Assembly: GCA_001602925.1 (NCBI GenBank) | Contig: LUZT01000005.1 | Span: 186,001-250,000 of the forward strand | Direction: 5' to 3' | Source of the DNA: Chlorobiales bacterium Clorobi_01 | Lineage (GTDB): Bacteria > Bacteroidota > Chlorobiia > Chlorobiales > Chlorobiaceae | Length of the DNA stretch: 64,000 nucleotides | Shown here: piece after piece, positions 18,673 to 29,398 of the stretch | How the letters are laid out: each line of letters opens with the position of its first letter | Position numbering within the stretch: position 1 is the first letter of the stretch | Program-made: the position numbers and the translations under genes | Notes under the pieces: model-generated | Told to the model about the DNA's origin: nothing | The model's input: only the letters and a program-made list of their open reading frames with translations | The model's database searches: none

Positions 18673-19509
18673 TTATGGTGTGGTAGCTTGTTGGCGGCTG
18701 ATGCCGCGAATTTCTTCGGTTCCACGGTATTGACGCGCCGGTGCAGCTTGCGGAGCTCGCGCCGGTGCAGCTTGCGAAGCCCGCGCAGGTGCGGCTTGTC
18801 CAAACTGAGAAGATGTATTTGGAACACCACGCTGCGGGTAGACAACATCAGGCAGACGGACGCCCACAGAGTTTACTACGGTGGTGTCAAGTTCGTTGCG
18901 CAGAACCAGGGAAAGCGCGCCGATGTTACGGGCCAGATCCAGTTTTTCTGATTCTTGCGGTGAAAGCTCGAGGGTCACCGCGTTAACAACTTTCGGTTTG
19001 TCTTTTTCCGCAACGGTATCCTGTTCCACAGCCAATACCTTGACTCGCGACAGCACTATTCGGGAAAAAGGCTGGCCGCTGACGTCTCTGCCGCTGACCA
19101 GAATATCCACATAACTGCCCGGAAGGGCAAATCCGGCAACCCCGACGACGTCATTCACACGAACACTAATGGCGCGCTTGCCTTCCGGGATTATCGAAGA
19201 CAATCCGCCGGTCGCGCCGGTTGGAGCCAGCTTACCAGGAAGAACAGGCTCACCGGGGATCATGGGAACCAAGGCAATTCGACCAACCACGTCCGCAGTA
19301 CGGCTGAAGGCCTCTTGCGGCACAACCGAACCCGACCAACTGATAGCTTTGATTTGTCCTTCCAAAATAGGCCTGCCGGCGTCGATGGGCTGTTCAACGA
19401 TGACTACACTGGGCCCTGAAGCCTTGGGGCCGCTCATCCAGCGAGCCGCGATGAAAGCCGTCATCGCACCCAAGGTGAGTGCGATGACAACAAAGATTGG
19501 TCGTTTCAC
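18673..19509 (-). CDS. cpaB: Tad pilus assembly protein CpaB/RcpC
   Basis: A 278-residue periplasmic protein with an N-terminal membrane anchor ('FVVIALTLGAMTAFIAARWM'), a SAF domain ('VVIVEQPIDAGRPILEGQIK') and the RcpC/CpaB core ('IPEGKRAISVRVNDVVGVAG', 'LPGSYVDILVSG', 'VLAVEQDT', 'ELSPQESEKLDLARNIGAL'). It is thought to stabilise the secretin through its carbohydrate-binding-like domain. The C-terminus carries a short tandem repeat, three copies of Q-A-A-P-A-R separated by two residues, encoded by near-identical DNA at about 18741-18805; such repeats are prone to copy-number change. It is the second gene of the operon after flp2. Confidence 0.9.
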   Translation of the reverse strand: MKRPIFVVIALTLGAMTAFIAARWMSGPKASGPSVVIVEQPIDAGRPILEGQIKAISWSGSVVPQEAFSRTADVVGRIALVPMIPGEPVLPGKLAPTGATGGLSSIIPEGKRAISVRVNDVVGVAGFALPGSYVDILVSGRDVSGQPFSRIVLSRVKVLAVEQDTVAEKDKPKVVNAVTLELSPQESEKLDLARNIGALSLVLRNELDTTVVNSVGVRLPDVVYPQRGVPNTSSQFGQAAPARASQAAPARAPQAAPARQYRGTEEIRGISRQQATTP

Positions 19510-19569
19510 TGTTAATCTGTAAAAGAGTTTTTACGTAGTAAAAGCGCCTATGCCTGACCAGGAAACCAA

Positions 19570-19779
19570 TTACGTCGTGAGCTGGCTACCGACATAGCTG
19601 AAGACGTTCTTCAGGTTCGTTCCAACAGTCAAAAGAACCGCAATGACCGCCACAGCAATCAAGGCAGCAATCAAGGCATACTCAATCATGGTTACACCTT
19701 TTTGCGATTTCACGCCAAAATACTGCTGTAAAAATCCACTTAATACAGCGACCCAATAATCCACATACATTTTCAGCAT
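19570..19779 (-). CDS. flp: Flp-type pilin 2
   Basis: A 69-residue prepilin with a long N-terminal leader (about 27 residues, ending 'GVKSQKG'), cleaved before 'VTMIEYALIAALIAVAVIAV', again with Glu at +5 and Tyr at +6. The ATG at 19779 is preceded by a good GGAGGA site at about 19785-19790; the longer open frame to 19860 has none. The mature part is almost identical to Flp1 for the first dozen residues, then diverges ('VGTNLKNVFSYVGSQLTT'). As first gene of the Tad operon it may be the abundant pilin. Confidence 0.9.
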   Translation of the reverse strand: MLKMYVDYWVAVLSGFLQQYFGVKSQKGVTMIEYALIAALIAVAVIAVLLTVGTNLKNVFSYVGSQLTT

Positions 19780-20534
19780 GTTTGTTCCTCCATTTGTCTT
19801 GTTAAAAAGTTTAGTCAACCAGTTAATCGAAATTGTCAGCCTTTTTCCCGCAAACCTCATAGTGGTCCGCGCAACATGAAAAAAGATTAAACGTGCCTCT
19901 TGGCTGGCCAGAATGAACCTGTCTTACAGGCGAACCCTCGAGACAATTCTTGGGCACTCATAACAAAAAGTTAAGAAATGACAGAGTAACCTTTAGACGT
20001 CACACTTTAATACCCAAGGCAGTTCCTTCATATATAAGATACACACCCACATATTAATTAACCAAATTAAACACACTAAAACAAGCAATAAGCAATTTAA
20101 GAGCACTTCATGTGACCGATCGTCAAAAAAATTAAAAGCCCATAATTATTCTTATTAAAACAAGATACAATGTCGTTGCGTTAACGACCAGAACATTTTG
20201 GCCATTATTGAACACTCCATAAGTCTTGCCAGCTCACCGGTTACCATTCGGCTTTATTACTAATAAAAGGGAATGCTACTGAATGAAATATTCACACTGC
20301 TGAGGGATAAAAAGTTTCCGCAGAAACCATACCAAGGCGCCTATCGCCTGTGCAAGCGCCTTCGCAAAAACACAAACCACAATACTTCAATAAAAATATC
20401 AGATTCATTTTCGGGGCCGTTGAGAATTGTCAGGATATTGTTGCAGAAAAAAGTTGCATAAAAAAACGACCGTATATAAATTATAAAAGAACGATTGAAC
20501 ATAAATTTAAAACCTGTCAACTTCGCAAAACGGT
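19780..20534. other. Intergenic region between the Tad operon and the efflux operon; no gene seen
   Basis: An AT-rich stretch of about 755 bases between divergent operons, so it must hold promoters for flp2 (leftward) and the TetR/RND genes (rightward). It contains only short open frames (for example a 62-residue frame at 20273-20461) without family resemblance or a ribosome-binding site. No sigma-54 element or clear sigma-70 pair could be defended by eye. Confidence 0.6.
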
Positions 20535-21122
20535 ATGGCAAGACCAAAAAAAGTATCAAGCGATCACATTCTCGACGCCATCGAACGGGTCGTCGTCAAA
20601 CACGGCGCCGCAAAGCTTTCCATCGATGCCGTGGCACAGGAGGCGGGCATAAGCAAGTCGCGCGTGGTACTTGACTACAAATCGAAGACCGCCCTGCTCG
20701 AAGCGCTGATCGACCGAGACCTGCAACGGGAGACGGCGCGTATCGAATCGGCGCTCGAAACGGTTGCCGACATGCCGCATCCGGAGCTGTTCGCCCGCGT
20801 GAAACTTGCCGAACAGGCTCCAGACGACACTGAACGGGCCATCGTCCTGGCCATCACCTCGTCGATGTCGAGCGAGGCGTCGCTGCAGAAAAGAATGCGG
20901 GACTGGGTCGCCCGTGAACTGCAGGCCATGGATTCCGGAGCGAAGCCGGAGCTGGCCCGGCTCGCTTACTTCGCCCTCATAGGATTCAGCTGCCACGAAT
21001 GGTTCGGCCTCGTGGAATGGAGCGACGAGCAGCGACTGTCGTTCATGGAGCTGCTCCGGAAAACGTACGCATCCTGTCCGGAAAGCCAACAGAAAAACCC
21101 ACAGAACTCACCCCAAGCTTAA
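20535..21122 (+). CDS. TetR-family transcriptional regulator
   Basis: A 195-residue regulator. The N-terminal 55 residues form a TetR helix-turn-helix ('DAIERVVVKHGAAKLSIDAV', 'EAGISKSRVVLDYKSK'), and the rest is a helical ligand-binding domain of no clear subfamily. It precedes the RND efflux genes in the same direction, the start of the MFP gene lying just past its stop (21131). This is the usual layout for a local repressor that responds to a toxic compound or metabolite exported by the pump. No strong Shine-Dalgarno is visible before the ATG. Confidence 0.88.
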   Translation: MARPKKVSSDHILDAIERVVVKHGAAKLSIDAVAQEAGISKSRVVLDYKSKTALLEALIDRDLQRETARIESALETVADMPHPELFARVKLAEQAPDDTERAIVLAITSSMSSEASLQKRMRDWVARELQAMDSGAKPELARLAYFALIGFSCHEWFGLVEWSDEQRLSFMELLRKTYASCPESQQKNPQNSPQA

Positions 21123-21130
21123 GTATCATC

Positions 21131-22273
21131 ATGAAAAGGTCTTTTATTATCGTTGGCCTTCTGGCACTCCTCTTCGCCGGCTGGTATCTGTGGCCGAAAG
21201 GAACCCCGAACCCGCAGCCTGATCCGAACGCCAGGCCGGAAGTCAGCGTCGTGACCATGAAAACCGAACCCATCGTACTGACCAGAGATCTGCCGGGACG
21301 CACGTCGGCGGTGCGCATGGCTGAAATCCGGCCACAGGTCAGCGGCATCATCACGAAACGCTTCTTTGTCGAAGGCAGCATGGTCAGGCAGGGGCAGCAA
21401 CTCTACCAGATCGACCCCGCCCCCTATCAGGCGGCGTACAACAGCGCCAGGGCCAACCTCAGCAAAGCCGAATCCAACCTGAGCTCCGTGCAGGCAAAAG
21501 CGGCCCGGTACGAAGAACTGGTCAAGATCGGCGGCGTCAGCAAACAGGAGTACGACGATGTGAAGGCGAGCCTCGGCCAGGCAAAGGCCGAAGTCGCAAT
21601 TGGCAGATCCGAAGTCTCTACGGCAAAGATCAACCTCGACTACACGAAGGTCATGTCCCCTATTGCCGGCCGTATCGGCCAGTCGAAACTGACAGAGGGA
21701 GCGCTGGTCAACGCCAGCCAGACCGATCCGCTCGCGGTGGTACAGCAGCTCGACCAGATGTACGTCGACGTTTCGCAGTCGAGCACGGAGCTGATGCGCC
21801 TGCGACAGTCGACCGCTGGTAATTCCGGCACAGAAAGCACTCCAGTCCAGTTGCTGGTGGACGGCAAGCCCACGGGACGCACCGGCACGCTGAAGTTCTC
21901 TGATGTGACGGTGAACCCGACCACCGGAACCGTCCTCTTGCGGGCGATCTTCCCGAACCCGGACCACATGATCCTTCCGGGCATGTTCGTACACGCCCGC
22001 ATCGAACAGAAGAAAAACGACCAGGCCCTGCTCGTACCGCAAAAATCGGTGAGCAGGAACGCCGACGGTTCGGTTTCGGTGTGGGTTGTCGGGCCGGATG
22101 GAAAGGCCAACCCGCGTCCGATAACTGTTTCCGAAGTGATAGGCGACAAATGGCTGGTTGAGAGCGGACTCAAGACCGGCGAAAAGGTCGTATACGAAGG
22201 CATCATGAAAATCCAGCCCGGCATGAAGGTCAAAACCGTCGAAGCGGTGCAGCCAGCAGTTCCGGCGAAGTAA
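21131..22273 (+). CDS. RND efflux periplasmic adaptor (MFP/HlyD family, AcrA-like)
   Basis: A 380-residue membrane-fusion protein. An N-terminal membrane anchor ('FIIVGLLALLFAGWYLW'), without a lipobox Cys, is followed by the biotinyl-lipoyl halves ('GRTSAVRMAEIRPQVSGII', 'LDYTKVMSPIAGRIGQS'), a helical hairpin ('NLSKAESNLSSVQAKAARYE'), a beta-barrel and the membrane-proximal domain ('LKTGEKVVYEGIMKIQPGMK'). It links the inner-membrane pump to the outer-membrane channel. The frame is open back to 20999, but the ATG at 21131 begins the signal anchor and clears the TetR gene. Confidence 0.92.
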   Translation: MKRSFIIVGLLALLFAGWYLWPKGTPNPQPDPNARPEVSVVTMKTEPIVLTRDLPGRTSAVRMAEIRPQVSGIITKRFFVEGSMVRQGQQLYQIDPAPYQAAYNSARANLSKAESNLSSVQAKAARYEELVKIGGVSKQEYDDVKASLGQAKAEVAIGRSEVSTAKINLDYTKVMSPIAGRIGQSKLTEGALVNASQTDPLAVVQQLDQMYVDVSQSSTELMRLRQSTAGNSGTESTPVQLLVDGKPTGRTGTLKFSDVTVNPTTGTVLLRAIFPNPDHMILPGMFVHARIEQKKNDQALLVPQKSVSRNADGSVSVWVVGPDGKANPRPITVSEVIGDKWLVESGLKTGEKVVYEGIMKIQPGMKVKTVEAVQPAVPAK

Positions 22274-22299
22274 ATAACTCTCATTAACGAATCGATCCC

Positions 22300-25200
22300 A
22301 TGTCCGGATTTTTCATCGAACGGCCAGTGTTTGCGTGGGTGATCTCCATCTGCATCATGCTGGGAGGCATCATCGCCATCAACACCCTCCCGGTCGAACA
22401 ATACCCACGCATCGCGGCGCCGACCATCAACATCAACGCCACCTACCCCGGCGCGTCCGCCGAAGCGGTCGAAAACAGCGTCACGCAGGTCATCGAACAG
22501 GCACTCACCGGCATCGACCATCTCCGGTATTTCAGCTCAGGCAGCGATTCGAACGGCAACGTGACCATCACGGTGACCTTCGAGCCCGAAGCCAACCCCG
22601 ACATCGCACAGGTGCAGGTGCAGAACAAGTTGCAGACGGTCATGTCGAACCTGCCACAGCAGGTACAGCAGCAGGGTATCAAGGTCACCAAGGGCGACAC
22701 GGGATTCCTGATGGTGGTCGGCGTCTATTCGGAGGACGGCCGCACCGATGAATACGCCATGAACGATTTCATCAACTCGAAACTGCTCGATCCGCTCAGC
22801 CGCGTTCCCGGCGTCGGTAACATCCAGGTGTTCGGCCAGCCCTACTCCATGCGCATCTGGCTCGATCCCCACCGCCTCACGAGCTTCAACCTCACCACCA
22901 CCGAGGTCCAGGCGGCCATCACCGCGCAGAACGCCGACGTCTCCGCAGGCCAGCTCGGCGGGACGCCCTCGGTGCCGGGCCAGCAGCTGAACGCCACCAT
23001 TACGGCTCAGTCGCGCCTGAAAAGCGTCGAGGATTTCGAAAAGATCATCCTGAAAGTCAATACCGATGGATCGCAGATCAGGCTCAGGGATGTGGCCCGC
23101 ATCGAGCTCGGCGTGCAGAACTACGACATGACCACGCGCTTCAACGGCAAACCGGCAGCCGGTATGGCCATCACCCTGGCGACCGGCGCCAACGCACTGA
23201 ATACCGCGAACCTGGTGAAAGCCAAGATGGCGTCGCTCAAGCCGCTGCTGCCTCCGGGCGTGCAGGTGGTCTACCCATTCGACACTACCCCTTTCGTCAA
23301 GACCTCGATCGAAGGGGTCGTGCACACCCTCATCGAGGCGGTGATCCTGGTCTTCTTCGTCATGTTCCTGTTCCTGCAGAACTTCCGCGCCACGCTGGTT
23401 CCCACCATCGCGGTGCCGGTCGTGCTGCTTGGTACCTTCGGAGTGATGTCGGCTTTCGGCTTCTCCATCAACACTCTCAGCATGTTCGCCATGGTGCTCG
23501 CCATCGGCCTGCTGGTCGATGACGCCATCGTCGTGGTCGAAAACGTCGAACGCATCATGGAGGAAGAGCGCCTCTCGCCGCTCGAAGCCACCAGGAAATC
23601 GATGCAGCAGATATCCAGCGCGCTCATCGGCATCGCCCTTGTCCTTTCGGCGGTTTTCGTGCCGATGGCCTTCTTCAAAGGCTCCACCGGAACGATCTAC
23701 CGCCAGTTCTCGATCACCATCGTCTCGGCCATGCTGCTTTCGGTGCTGGTCGCGCTGATCCTGACCCCGGCGCTCTGCGCCAGCCTCCTCAGGCCGGTCA
23801 GGGAGGGCGGTCATGCCTATGGCGATGGTCCCCTCGGGCGCTTCTTCGCCTGGTTCAACAGCGTGTTCAACCGCAACCGCGAACGATATGTGAACGGCGC
23901 ACGGGTCATGACCGGCAAGATCAATCGCTCACTGATGGCCTTCATGCTGGTTGTGGTGCTGCTGGGCATTGTCTTCATGCGTATCCCGACCTCGTTCCTG
24001 CCAGACGAAGACCAGGGGTTCCTCTTCGTGCAGCTCTCCACGCCTTCGGGCGCAACCAAGGAGCGGACACTCGAAAGCGTGAAGGCGATGGAACGCTACC
24101 TGCTCGACCATGAGAAAGAGAATGTCGAAAGCGTCTTCAGCGTCACCGGATTCAGCTTCGCCGGCCAGGGCCAGAACTCGGCCATGGGCTTTGTCCAGCT
24201 CAAGGACTGGGGCGAACGGAAAAAGAAGGGACAGGACGTCGCCTCGATCGCCGGCAGGACGATGGGTGCCCTGTCGAGCGTGAAAGACGCCATGATTTTT
24301 GCATTCTATCCCCCGGCCGTCATGGAGCTCGGCAACGCCTCCGGCTTCGACCTCCAGTTGCTCGACCGCACCGGCAAAGGGCATGAGGCGCTGATGGCCG
24401 CCCGAAACCAGCTGCTTGGCATGGCATCGAAAGAGCCGTCGCTTGTCGGCGTACGACCCAACGGTATGGAGGATGTACCGCAATACAAGATCGACATCGA
24501 CCACGAAAAGGCCAGTGCTTTCGGGGTCTCCATCGCCGACATCAACACCACGCTGCAGACCGCCTGGGGCTCCTCCTATGTGAACGACTTCTTGCACGAG
24601 GGCCGCATCAAGAAGGTCTACATGCAGGGCGACGCGCCGTACCGGATGAATCCGGCGGACGTCGATATCTGGCACGTCAGGAACTCGAAAGGCGACATGG
24701 TGCCCTTCTCGTCGTTCTCGACCGGGCGCTGGGGTTTCGGGTCGCCCAAGCTCGAACGGTTCAACGGCATCTCCTCGGTCAACATCCAGGGAGCGCCAGC
24801 CCCGGGCGTCAGTTCCGGCGATGCCATGGCCACCATGGCGAAACTGGCGGAGAAGCTCCCCGAAGGGTTCGGTATCGAATGGACCGGGCTCTCTTATGAA
24901 GAGCGCGCCGCCGGCCAGCAAACGTTGCTGCTCTACTCGATCTCCCTGCTCTTCGTCTTCCTCTGCCTCGCGGCCCTCTACGAAAGCTGGAGCGTGCCGC
25001 TCGCCGTCATACTCGTGGTGCCGCTTGGCGTCCTCGGCACGGTGCTGGCGACCTTCATCACCGGTCTCTCCAACGACGTCTATTTCAAGGTCGGCCTCCT
25101 GACGACCGTCGGCCTGACCGCCAAGAACGCCATTCTCATCGTCGAGTTCGCCAAAACCCTCTACGAAAACGGTATGCCGCTGAAAGAAGCAGCACTGAGC

Positions 25201-25467
25201 GCTGCTGGCCAGAGGCTCCGCCCGATCGTCATGACCTCCATGGCCTTCATCCTGGGCGTCACACCACTCGCCTTCTCGTCAGGAGCAGGTTCAGCGAGCC
25301 AGCACGCCATAGGCATCGGCGTAATGGGCGGCATGTTGTCCGGAACGGTGCTGGCGATTTTCTTCGTTCCACTATTCTATCTCCTCGTGCAATCAAGATT
25401 TACCCGGAAACCCGCTGCCGACATGACCGCAAACGTAAACGCACAAGGTTCGAACCATGAACAATAA
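22300..25467 (+). CDS. RND efflux transporter permease (HAE1, AcrB/MexB-like)
   Basis: A 1055-residue proton-driven pump, the normal length for AcrB-type exporters of hydrophobic compounds. It starts '[20 protein letters not shown]', with twelve expected membrane helices in two halves and two large periplasmic loops. Helix 4 has '[20 protein letters not shown]', with the adjacent Asp pair of the proton relay; '[19 protein letters not shown]' gives the helix-10 Lys. Substrate cannot be read from sequence, though AcrB-like pumps typically export drugs, dyes or bile salts. It lies 26 bases after the adaptor and overlaps the outer-membrane gene by 11 bases. The region is visibly GC-rich. Confidence 0.95.
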   Translation: MSGFFIERPVFAWVISICIMLGGIIAINTLPVEQYPRIAAPTININATYPGASAEAVENSVTQVIEQALTGIDHLRYFSSGSDSNGNVTITVTFEPEANPDIAQVQVQNKLQTVMSNLPQQVQQQGIKVTKGDTGFLMVVGVYSEDGRTDEYAMNDFINSKLLDPLSRVPGVGNIQVFGQPYSMRIWLDPHRLTSFNLTTTEVQAAITAQNADVSAGQLGGTPSVPGQQLNATITAQSRLKSVEDFEKIILKVNTDGSQIRLRDVARIELGVQNYDMTTRFNGKPAAGMAITLATGANALNTANLVKAKMASLKPLLPPGVQVVYPFDTTPFVKTSIEGVVHTLIEAVILVFFVMFLFLQNFRATLVPTIAVPVVLLGTFGVMSAFGFSINTLSMFAMVLAIGLLVDDAIVVVENVERIMEEERLSPLEATRKSMQQISSALIGIALVLSAVFVPMAFFKGSTGTIYRQFSITIVSAMLLSVLVALILTPALCASLLRPVREGGHAYGDGPLGRFFAWFNSVFNRNRERYVNGARVMTGKINRSLMAFMLVVVLLGIVFMRIPTSFLPDEDQGFLFVQLSTPSGATKERTLESVKAMERYLLDHEKENVESVFSVTGFSFAGQGQNSAMGFVQLKDWGERKKKGQDVASIAGRTMGALSSVKDAMIFAFYPPAVMELGNASGFDLQLLDRTGKGHEALMAARNQLLGMASKEPSLVGVRPNGMEDVPQYKIDIDHEKASAFGVSIADINTTLQTAWGSSYVNDFLHEGRIKKVYMQGDAPYRMNPADVDIWHVRNSKGDMVPFSSFSTGRWGFGSPKLERFNGISSVNIQGAPAPGVSSGDAMATMAKLAEKLPEGFGIEWTGLSYEERAAGQQTLLLYSISLLFVFLCLAALYESWSVPLAVILVVPLGVLGTVLATFITGLSNDVYFKVGLLTTVGLTAKNAILIVEFAKTLYENGMPLKEAALSAAGQRLRPIVMTSMAFILGVTPLAFSSGAGSASQHAIGIGVMGGMLSGTVLAIFFVPLFYLLVQSRFTRKPAADMTANVNAQGSNHEQ

Positions 25468-26887
25468 ACCGCTGATACCGATCTGCCTGGCATTGACTAC
25501 CCTGACAGCCTGTTCGCTGGCGCCTGGCTACGTGCGCCCGACTCCTCCGGTCAGCGCACAATGGCCAGCCTCGGCCGGCACGGACTCCACGTATGCGGTG
25601 ACTCCGGCAACTGGCAAGAAACCCGATACCGCAGAGATCGGATGGCGGGAGATGTTCCGGTCGCCCAGGTTGCAGGGCCTCATCGAAGCGGCCCTGACGA
25701 ACAATCGCGACCTGAGAATAGCGACACTCAACATCGAGGTAGCCCGAAACACCTACCGCATCCAGCGCGCCGACCTCCTGCCGTCGCTCGACGCCTCGGG
25801 CAGCTACACCCGGCAACGACTTTCCGAAAGTACGAGTGGCACCGGCAAGCCGGAAACCACCTCGACCTATACTGCAGGTATCGGAGCGACAGCATATGAA
25901 GTGGATCTTTTCGGACGGGTGCGAAACCTCAGCAGCAGCGCCATGAACAAGTACCTCGCCACCGAGGAGGGGCGCAAAGCCGCGCAAACAGCGCTGGTCG
26001 CTGAAGTCGCGAATGCCTACCTCACTTATCTGGCTGACGTCGAACTGTTGCAACTGACCGAGAACACCCTCAGTACCCGGCAGAAAGCGCACGCCCTCAT
26101 CAAGCGCAGCTTCGACCTGGGAGCAAAGTCGCGTCTGGACGTTGCCCAGTCATCCATGCTGGTCGAAGCCGCCCGTGCAAGCCGCGCGCGATACCAGCGC
26201 CAGGTCGAACAGGACAAGAACGCGCTAACACTGCTGGTCGGCAAAGAGATCGATCCTGCGCTTCTCGAGCCGGAAAAACTTGCCCGGATCCAGGTGATGG
26301 AAACGCTCCCGGCGGGCATTCCGGCCGTCGTCCTGCTCGAACGACCGGACATCCGCCAGGCAGAGTATGCCCTGAAAGCAGAAAACGCCAACATCGGTGC
26401 GGCTCGGGCAGCATTCTTCCCGAGCATCAGCCTCACCGGGTCGGCCGGATACGCCAGCACGAGCCTTTCGGACCTGTTCGTAACCGGGTCTAGCGGTGTC
26501 TGGAGTTTCGCCCCGAAAATCAACCTCCCCATCTTCCAGGCTGGACGGTTGCGGTCCAACCTAAAGCTGGCTGAAAACAACCGGGATATCGCCCTCGCGC
26601 AATACGAGAAAGCGATTCAGACCGCATTCCGCGAAGTCGCCGATGCCCTGGTAGCGCGTGCGACCTACGCCGAACAGCTACAGGCCCAGCGAGCGCTGGT
26701 AAAGGAAAGTGAACAGGCCGAAACGATCACGAAAGCACGGTATTCACACGGAATCGACAGCCATTTCGCACTCCTCGATGCCGAACGATCGCTCTACGAA
26801 GCGCAACAGAACGAAATCCTCGTACATCAGCAGAGCCTTTCAAACCTGATCGACCTGTACAAGGCCCTCGGCGGAGGCTGGAAGTGA
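25457..26887 (+). CDS. Outer-membrane efflux lipoprotein (OprM/NodT family)
   Basis: A 476-residue TolC-like channel with a lipoprotein signal ('ALTTLTACS', lipid on Cys19). Two repeated outer-membrane efflux domains show the usual landmarks: '[20 protein letters not shown]', '[19 protein letters not shown]', '[20 protein letters not shown]', '[20 protein letters not shown]', '[20 protein letters not shown]'. With the two upstream genes it completes a tripartite pump across both membranes. Its start overlaps the pump gene, so the operon ends here. A hairpin without a T tract follows at 26971-27000. Confidence 0.93.
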   Translation: MNNKPLIPICLALTTLTACSLAPGYVRPTPPVSAQWPASAGTDSTYAVTPATGKKPDTAEIGWREMFRSPRLQGLIEAALTNNRDLRIATLNIEVARNTYRIQRADLLPSLDASGSYTRQRLSESTSGTGKPETTSTYTAGIGATAYEVDLFGRVRNLSSSAMNKYLATEEGRKAAQTALVAEVANAYLTYLADVELLQLTENTLSTRQKAHALIKRSFDLGAKSRLDVAQSSMLVEAARASRARYQRQVEQDKNALTLLVGKEIDPALLEPEKLARIQVMETLPAGIPAVVLLERPDIRQAEYALKAENANIGAARAAFFPSISLTGSAGYASTSLSDLFVTGSSGVWSFAPKINLPIFQAGRLRSNLKLAENNRDIALAQYEKAIQTAFREVADALVARATYAEQLQAQRALVKESEQAETITKARYSHGIDSHFALLDAERSLYEAQQNEILVHQQSLSNLIDLYKALGGGWK

Positions 26888-27265
26888 GGCGTTCTTAAGA
26901 CGGGTCCACTCCATTTTTGAGCTGCTGTTTTTTTATGGTGCCCCCCCCCGGAAAACCGGATCGATCTAAAGGAGAGATAAACCGCACGTTCGATCTCTCC
27001 GGGGCCGTCATACTCACCCCTTTTCAAGCCATGCGTTCAGCTTGCATTCGGGAAAATAGAGAGGCCTGGTCTTTTTGATGCAGGGAATCTAATTACGCTG
27101 GACGAGGCCGTAAATGGCGGGTACAGCAAGCCGCAGGAAGATCGCGGCTTCAGCAACGGTAAAGAGTGCAAAAGTTCGGAAGCAGGATCGGAACTTCCGG
27201 ATTGCTTCGGGGAGTTCATGTGAGAACGCCATTCAATCGCATCCTTAATCTTATCTGGAACCGTG
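26888..27265. other. Intergenic region with C9 tract and hairpin; no gene seen
   Basis: It follows the efflux operon. It contains nine consecutive C residues (26941-26949) and an 8-bp inverted repeat, GGAGAGAT at 26971-26978 and ATCTCTCC at 26993-27000, which could end or process the efflux transcript, although no T run follows. No coding sequence was recognised. Confidence 0.5.
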
Positions 27266-27703
27266 ATGGACAAGGCCACAGCCTCTCTTCCGGGAAACAT
27301 TGTGATTTTCGACGGTGTCTGCAACCTGTGCGAATTTTCGGTGAATTTCATTTTTGAGCGTGATGCCGCCGGGCAGTTTTATTTCACACCAGCCCAGTCT
27401 CCTCTTGGAGCATCTCTCCTTAAACGTTTCGGCATCAACACCTCCCGACTCGACACCGTGGTGCTTGTCAAAGGCGACCGCGCCTTCACCCGAAGTGCCG
27501 CCGCCATTGAAATCGCCTCCCGGCTCGACATGCCGTGGAATCTGCTCGCCGCATTCCAGGCAGTTCCCGAACCCTTGCGGGATATGCTCTACGATCTGAT
27601 AGCACAGAACCGATACCAGCTTTTCGGGAAAAAAGAGGAGTGCATGCTGCCGTCCGAAAAGCTGCGCAAGCGTTTTCTTGAACAGATACCGGAGGCTTCC
27701 TGA
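27266..27703 (+). CDS. DCC-family thiol-disulfide oxidoreductase (DUF393)
   Basis: A protein of 145 residues from the ATG at 27266 (a GTG at 27263 is the alternative). Near the N-terminus it has '[17 protein letters not shown]', the D-G-x-C-x-x-C motif of the DCC family. The rest fits, with '[20 protein letters not shown]', '[14 protein letters not shown]' and the C-terminal '[19 protein letters not shown]'. Family members are small predicted redox proteins, often found as single genes, and their partner is unknown. The next gene follows 43 bases later in the same direction, so the two may be co-transcribed. Confidence 0.88.
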   Translation: MDKATASLPGNIVIFDGVCNLCEFSVNFIFERDAAGQFYFTPAQSPLGASLLKRFGINTSRLDTVVLVKGDRAFTRSAAAIEIASRLDMPWNLLAAFQAVPEPLRDMLYDLIAQNRYQLFGKKEECMLPSEKLRKRFLEQIPEAS

Positions 27704-27746
27704 TGGTCTGGAGCCTCCGGGTTTTCACCGAAAAGGAGCAATCACC

Positions 27747-28625
27747 ATGTCAGACAACGCAACCGATCGATTTTTCAGGTATCTGAACTGGCTTTTCAAT
27801 CCATTCCACGGGTTGAAAACAACGGAAGTCTATGACTTGATCGGCACCTCTTCTCTGACCGAGAACGCGCTCTATCTGAATCTCGGCTATTGGCGGGAGG
27901 CGGATACCATCGATGAAGCCAGTGAAGCGCTTGCGCTGCTGGTGGCGAAAAGAGGCGGCATGGGGCCGGGTGACACCGTACTTGATTGCGGATACGGTTT
28001 TGGCGATCAGGACATCCTCTGGGCAAAAGAACTGAAGCCCGAAAAAATCATCGGGCTGAACATTACGAGTTCCCAGGTTGATCGCGCGCGGAAAAATGTT
28101 GCCGATGCGGGTCTCGAACAATCGATCGATTTAAGGGAAGGTTCGGCAACAGAAATGCCCATTGAAAACGAGTCCATCGATCTGGTTGTTTCCGTGGAAA
28201 GTGCTTTCCACTACAGAACCCGAGAGGATTTTTTCAGGGAAGCGTTCCGCGTTTTGCGGCCAGGAGGAAGGCTTGTGACAGCGGACATTGTGCCGACAGA
28301 AAACTCCGACAACCCCTTCAGGCGAATAGAGCAATGGTTTTCATGGAGCCTTGTGGCCGGAAAATTCAATATTCCGCAAGACAACTATTACTTGATCCCC
28401 TCCTACCAGAACAAGCTCTCGAAAGCCGGATTTGTCCATATTGATATCAAATCCATCCGTGACGATGTCTATGAACCGCTCCATGCGTATCTGGCAAAAA
28501 ACCGGGCATTTTTCGCCAAGATGCATCCCCTTGCAAAGATTATGGCACAATTAACCCTGAATCGTTCAGCCGACAGTGTGTACGCCGGCTTGGACTATAT
28601 CCTTTCTTATGCTGAAAAGCCGTAG
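27747..28625 (+). CDS. Class I SAM-dependent methyltransferase
   Basis: A protein of 292 residues from the ATG at 27747, which follows an AAAGGAG site; the frame open back to 27678 is rejected. Motif I is 'VLDCGYGFGDQDILWA', motif post-I 'IIGLNITSSQVDRARKN', motif II 'IDLVVSVESAFHYRTREDFF', and 'FRVLRPGGRLVTADIV' follows. An N-terminal 'NALYLNLGYWREADTIDEAS' segment resembles small-molecule O- or C-methyltransferases acting on tocopherols, sterols or polyketides. The substrate is unknown. The catalytic core looks intact. Confidence 0.88.
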   Translation: MSDNATDRFFRYLNWLFNPFHGLKTTEVYDLIGTSSLTENALYLNLGYWREADTIDEASEALALLVAKRGGMGPGDTVLDCGYGFGDQDILWAKELKPEKIIGLNITSSQVDRARKNVADAGLEQSIDLREGSATEMPIENESIDLVVSVESAFHYRTREDFFREAFRVLRPGGRLVTADIVPTENSDNPFRRIEQWFSWSLVAGKFNIPQDNYYLIPSYQNKLSKAGFVHIDIKSIRDDVYEPLHAYLAKNRAFFAKMHPLAKIMAQLTLNRSADSVYAGLDYILSYAEKP

Positions 28626-29398
28626 CCTGAAGCTGGCCACTATTGAGGCATGCAAAACTGAGTAACACAGAGCAGCGTTAAGCAAGCGCCTATTTGAAGG
28701 CTTTTATACGAGAGCCACTCAAATCTGCATATCCTGCTCTTTGGGGAAGGCTCTCCTTTGGCCTTGCTCAGAATATCCCAAACTGAATGAGGATTCAGAT
28801 TACGATCCCCGGTTTTCGAAAGGTAGAGAAAATGGTTGCACAGCCAGTCCCTGAATCCTGTCGAAGCTTCAAACAGAAGCCAGTTATATATATAATCATA
28901 GCATGATATCCTTGCAACCCGAAGCAAAATAGCACACCGCCCCGTTTACCTCTTCAACTTGACGTTTGCTTATCCCGAAACTTACAGGCCTCAAACCACT
29001 CGCGTTTCCGGTAATGCGTCAGCAGCTCATGCAGAATATCATGAGCAGAATGCCAGCTCTAAAGAGCTTAACCGATACCCTCTGCAATAAGCTGCTTTAT
29101 TTTTAACACTCTATTGGTCTCGATAGGACGATATTGCTTTACTATTGACTAAACAGTTTTTTTTGGAAAATCCCCCACCCATCGAGTGACCGAAAGACCT
29201 GCGCCCTCTTTGAAGAGGTAGTACTGTCTCACACAACAAAACCATAAGCGCTATTAATATGAATCTTATGGGCATCTTTCAACAAGCATTACGATTTCGG
29301 ATAACAACGATGTAACAAAGTTTTCATCAAAATCGACAGCCAACGCGCGCCAACGATAAAGACTGTAGCCCCTCATATCTACTTCAGCAACGTGCAAT
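28626..29398. other. Intergenic region with a decayed coding fragment and a dispersed repeat
   Basis: About 770 AT-rich bases between the methyltransferase and the end of the cobalamin operon. On the minus strand, a 34-codon open fragment (28954-29058, ending 'HYRKREWFEACKFRDKQTSS') reads like the tail of a lost protein, but its family was not recognised. At 29301-29362 there is a copy of a repeat also present at 47934-47995. A longer frame at 28640-28927 shows no family features. No intact gene was found. Confidence 0.5.
29301..29362. repeat. Dispersed 62-bp repeat, copy 1
   Basis: The sequence from 'ataacaacgatgtaacaaag' to 'cgccaacgataaag' aligns over 62 bases without gaps to 47934-47995 (about 50 identical positions by hand count). 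Both copies are intergenic; the second lies next to the tRNA-derived repeat of the genomic island. Confidence 0.65.

Noticed and set aside
19861-20100. Sigma-54 or sigma-70 promoter for the Tad operon
   Set aside because: GGCACG-like and TATAT-like words are present but without correctly spaced partner elements.
22537-23814. 425-codon open frame on the minus strand
   Set aside because: It is a mirror of the RND pump gene; its composition (Asp/His/Glu-rich) is typical of an antisense artefact.
28640-28927. 95-codon minus-strand frame after the methyltransferase
   Set aside because: No motif, no ribosome-binding site and odd composition; treated as non-coding.
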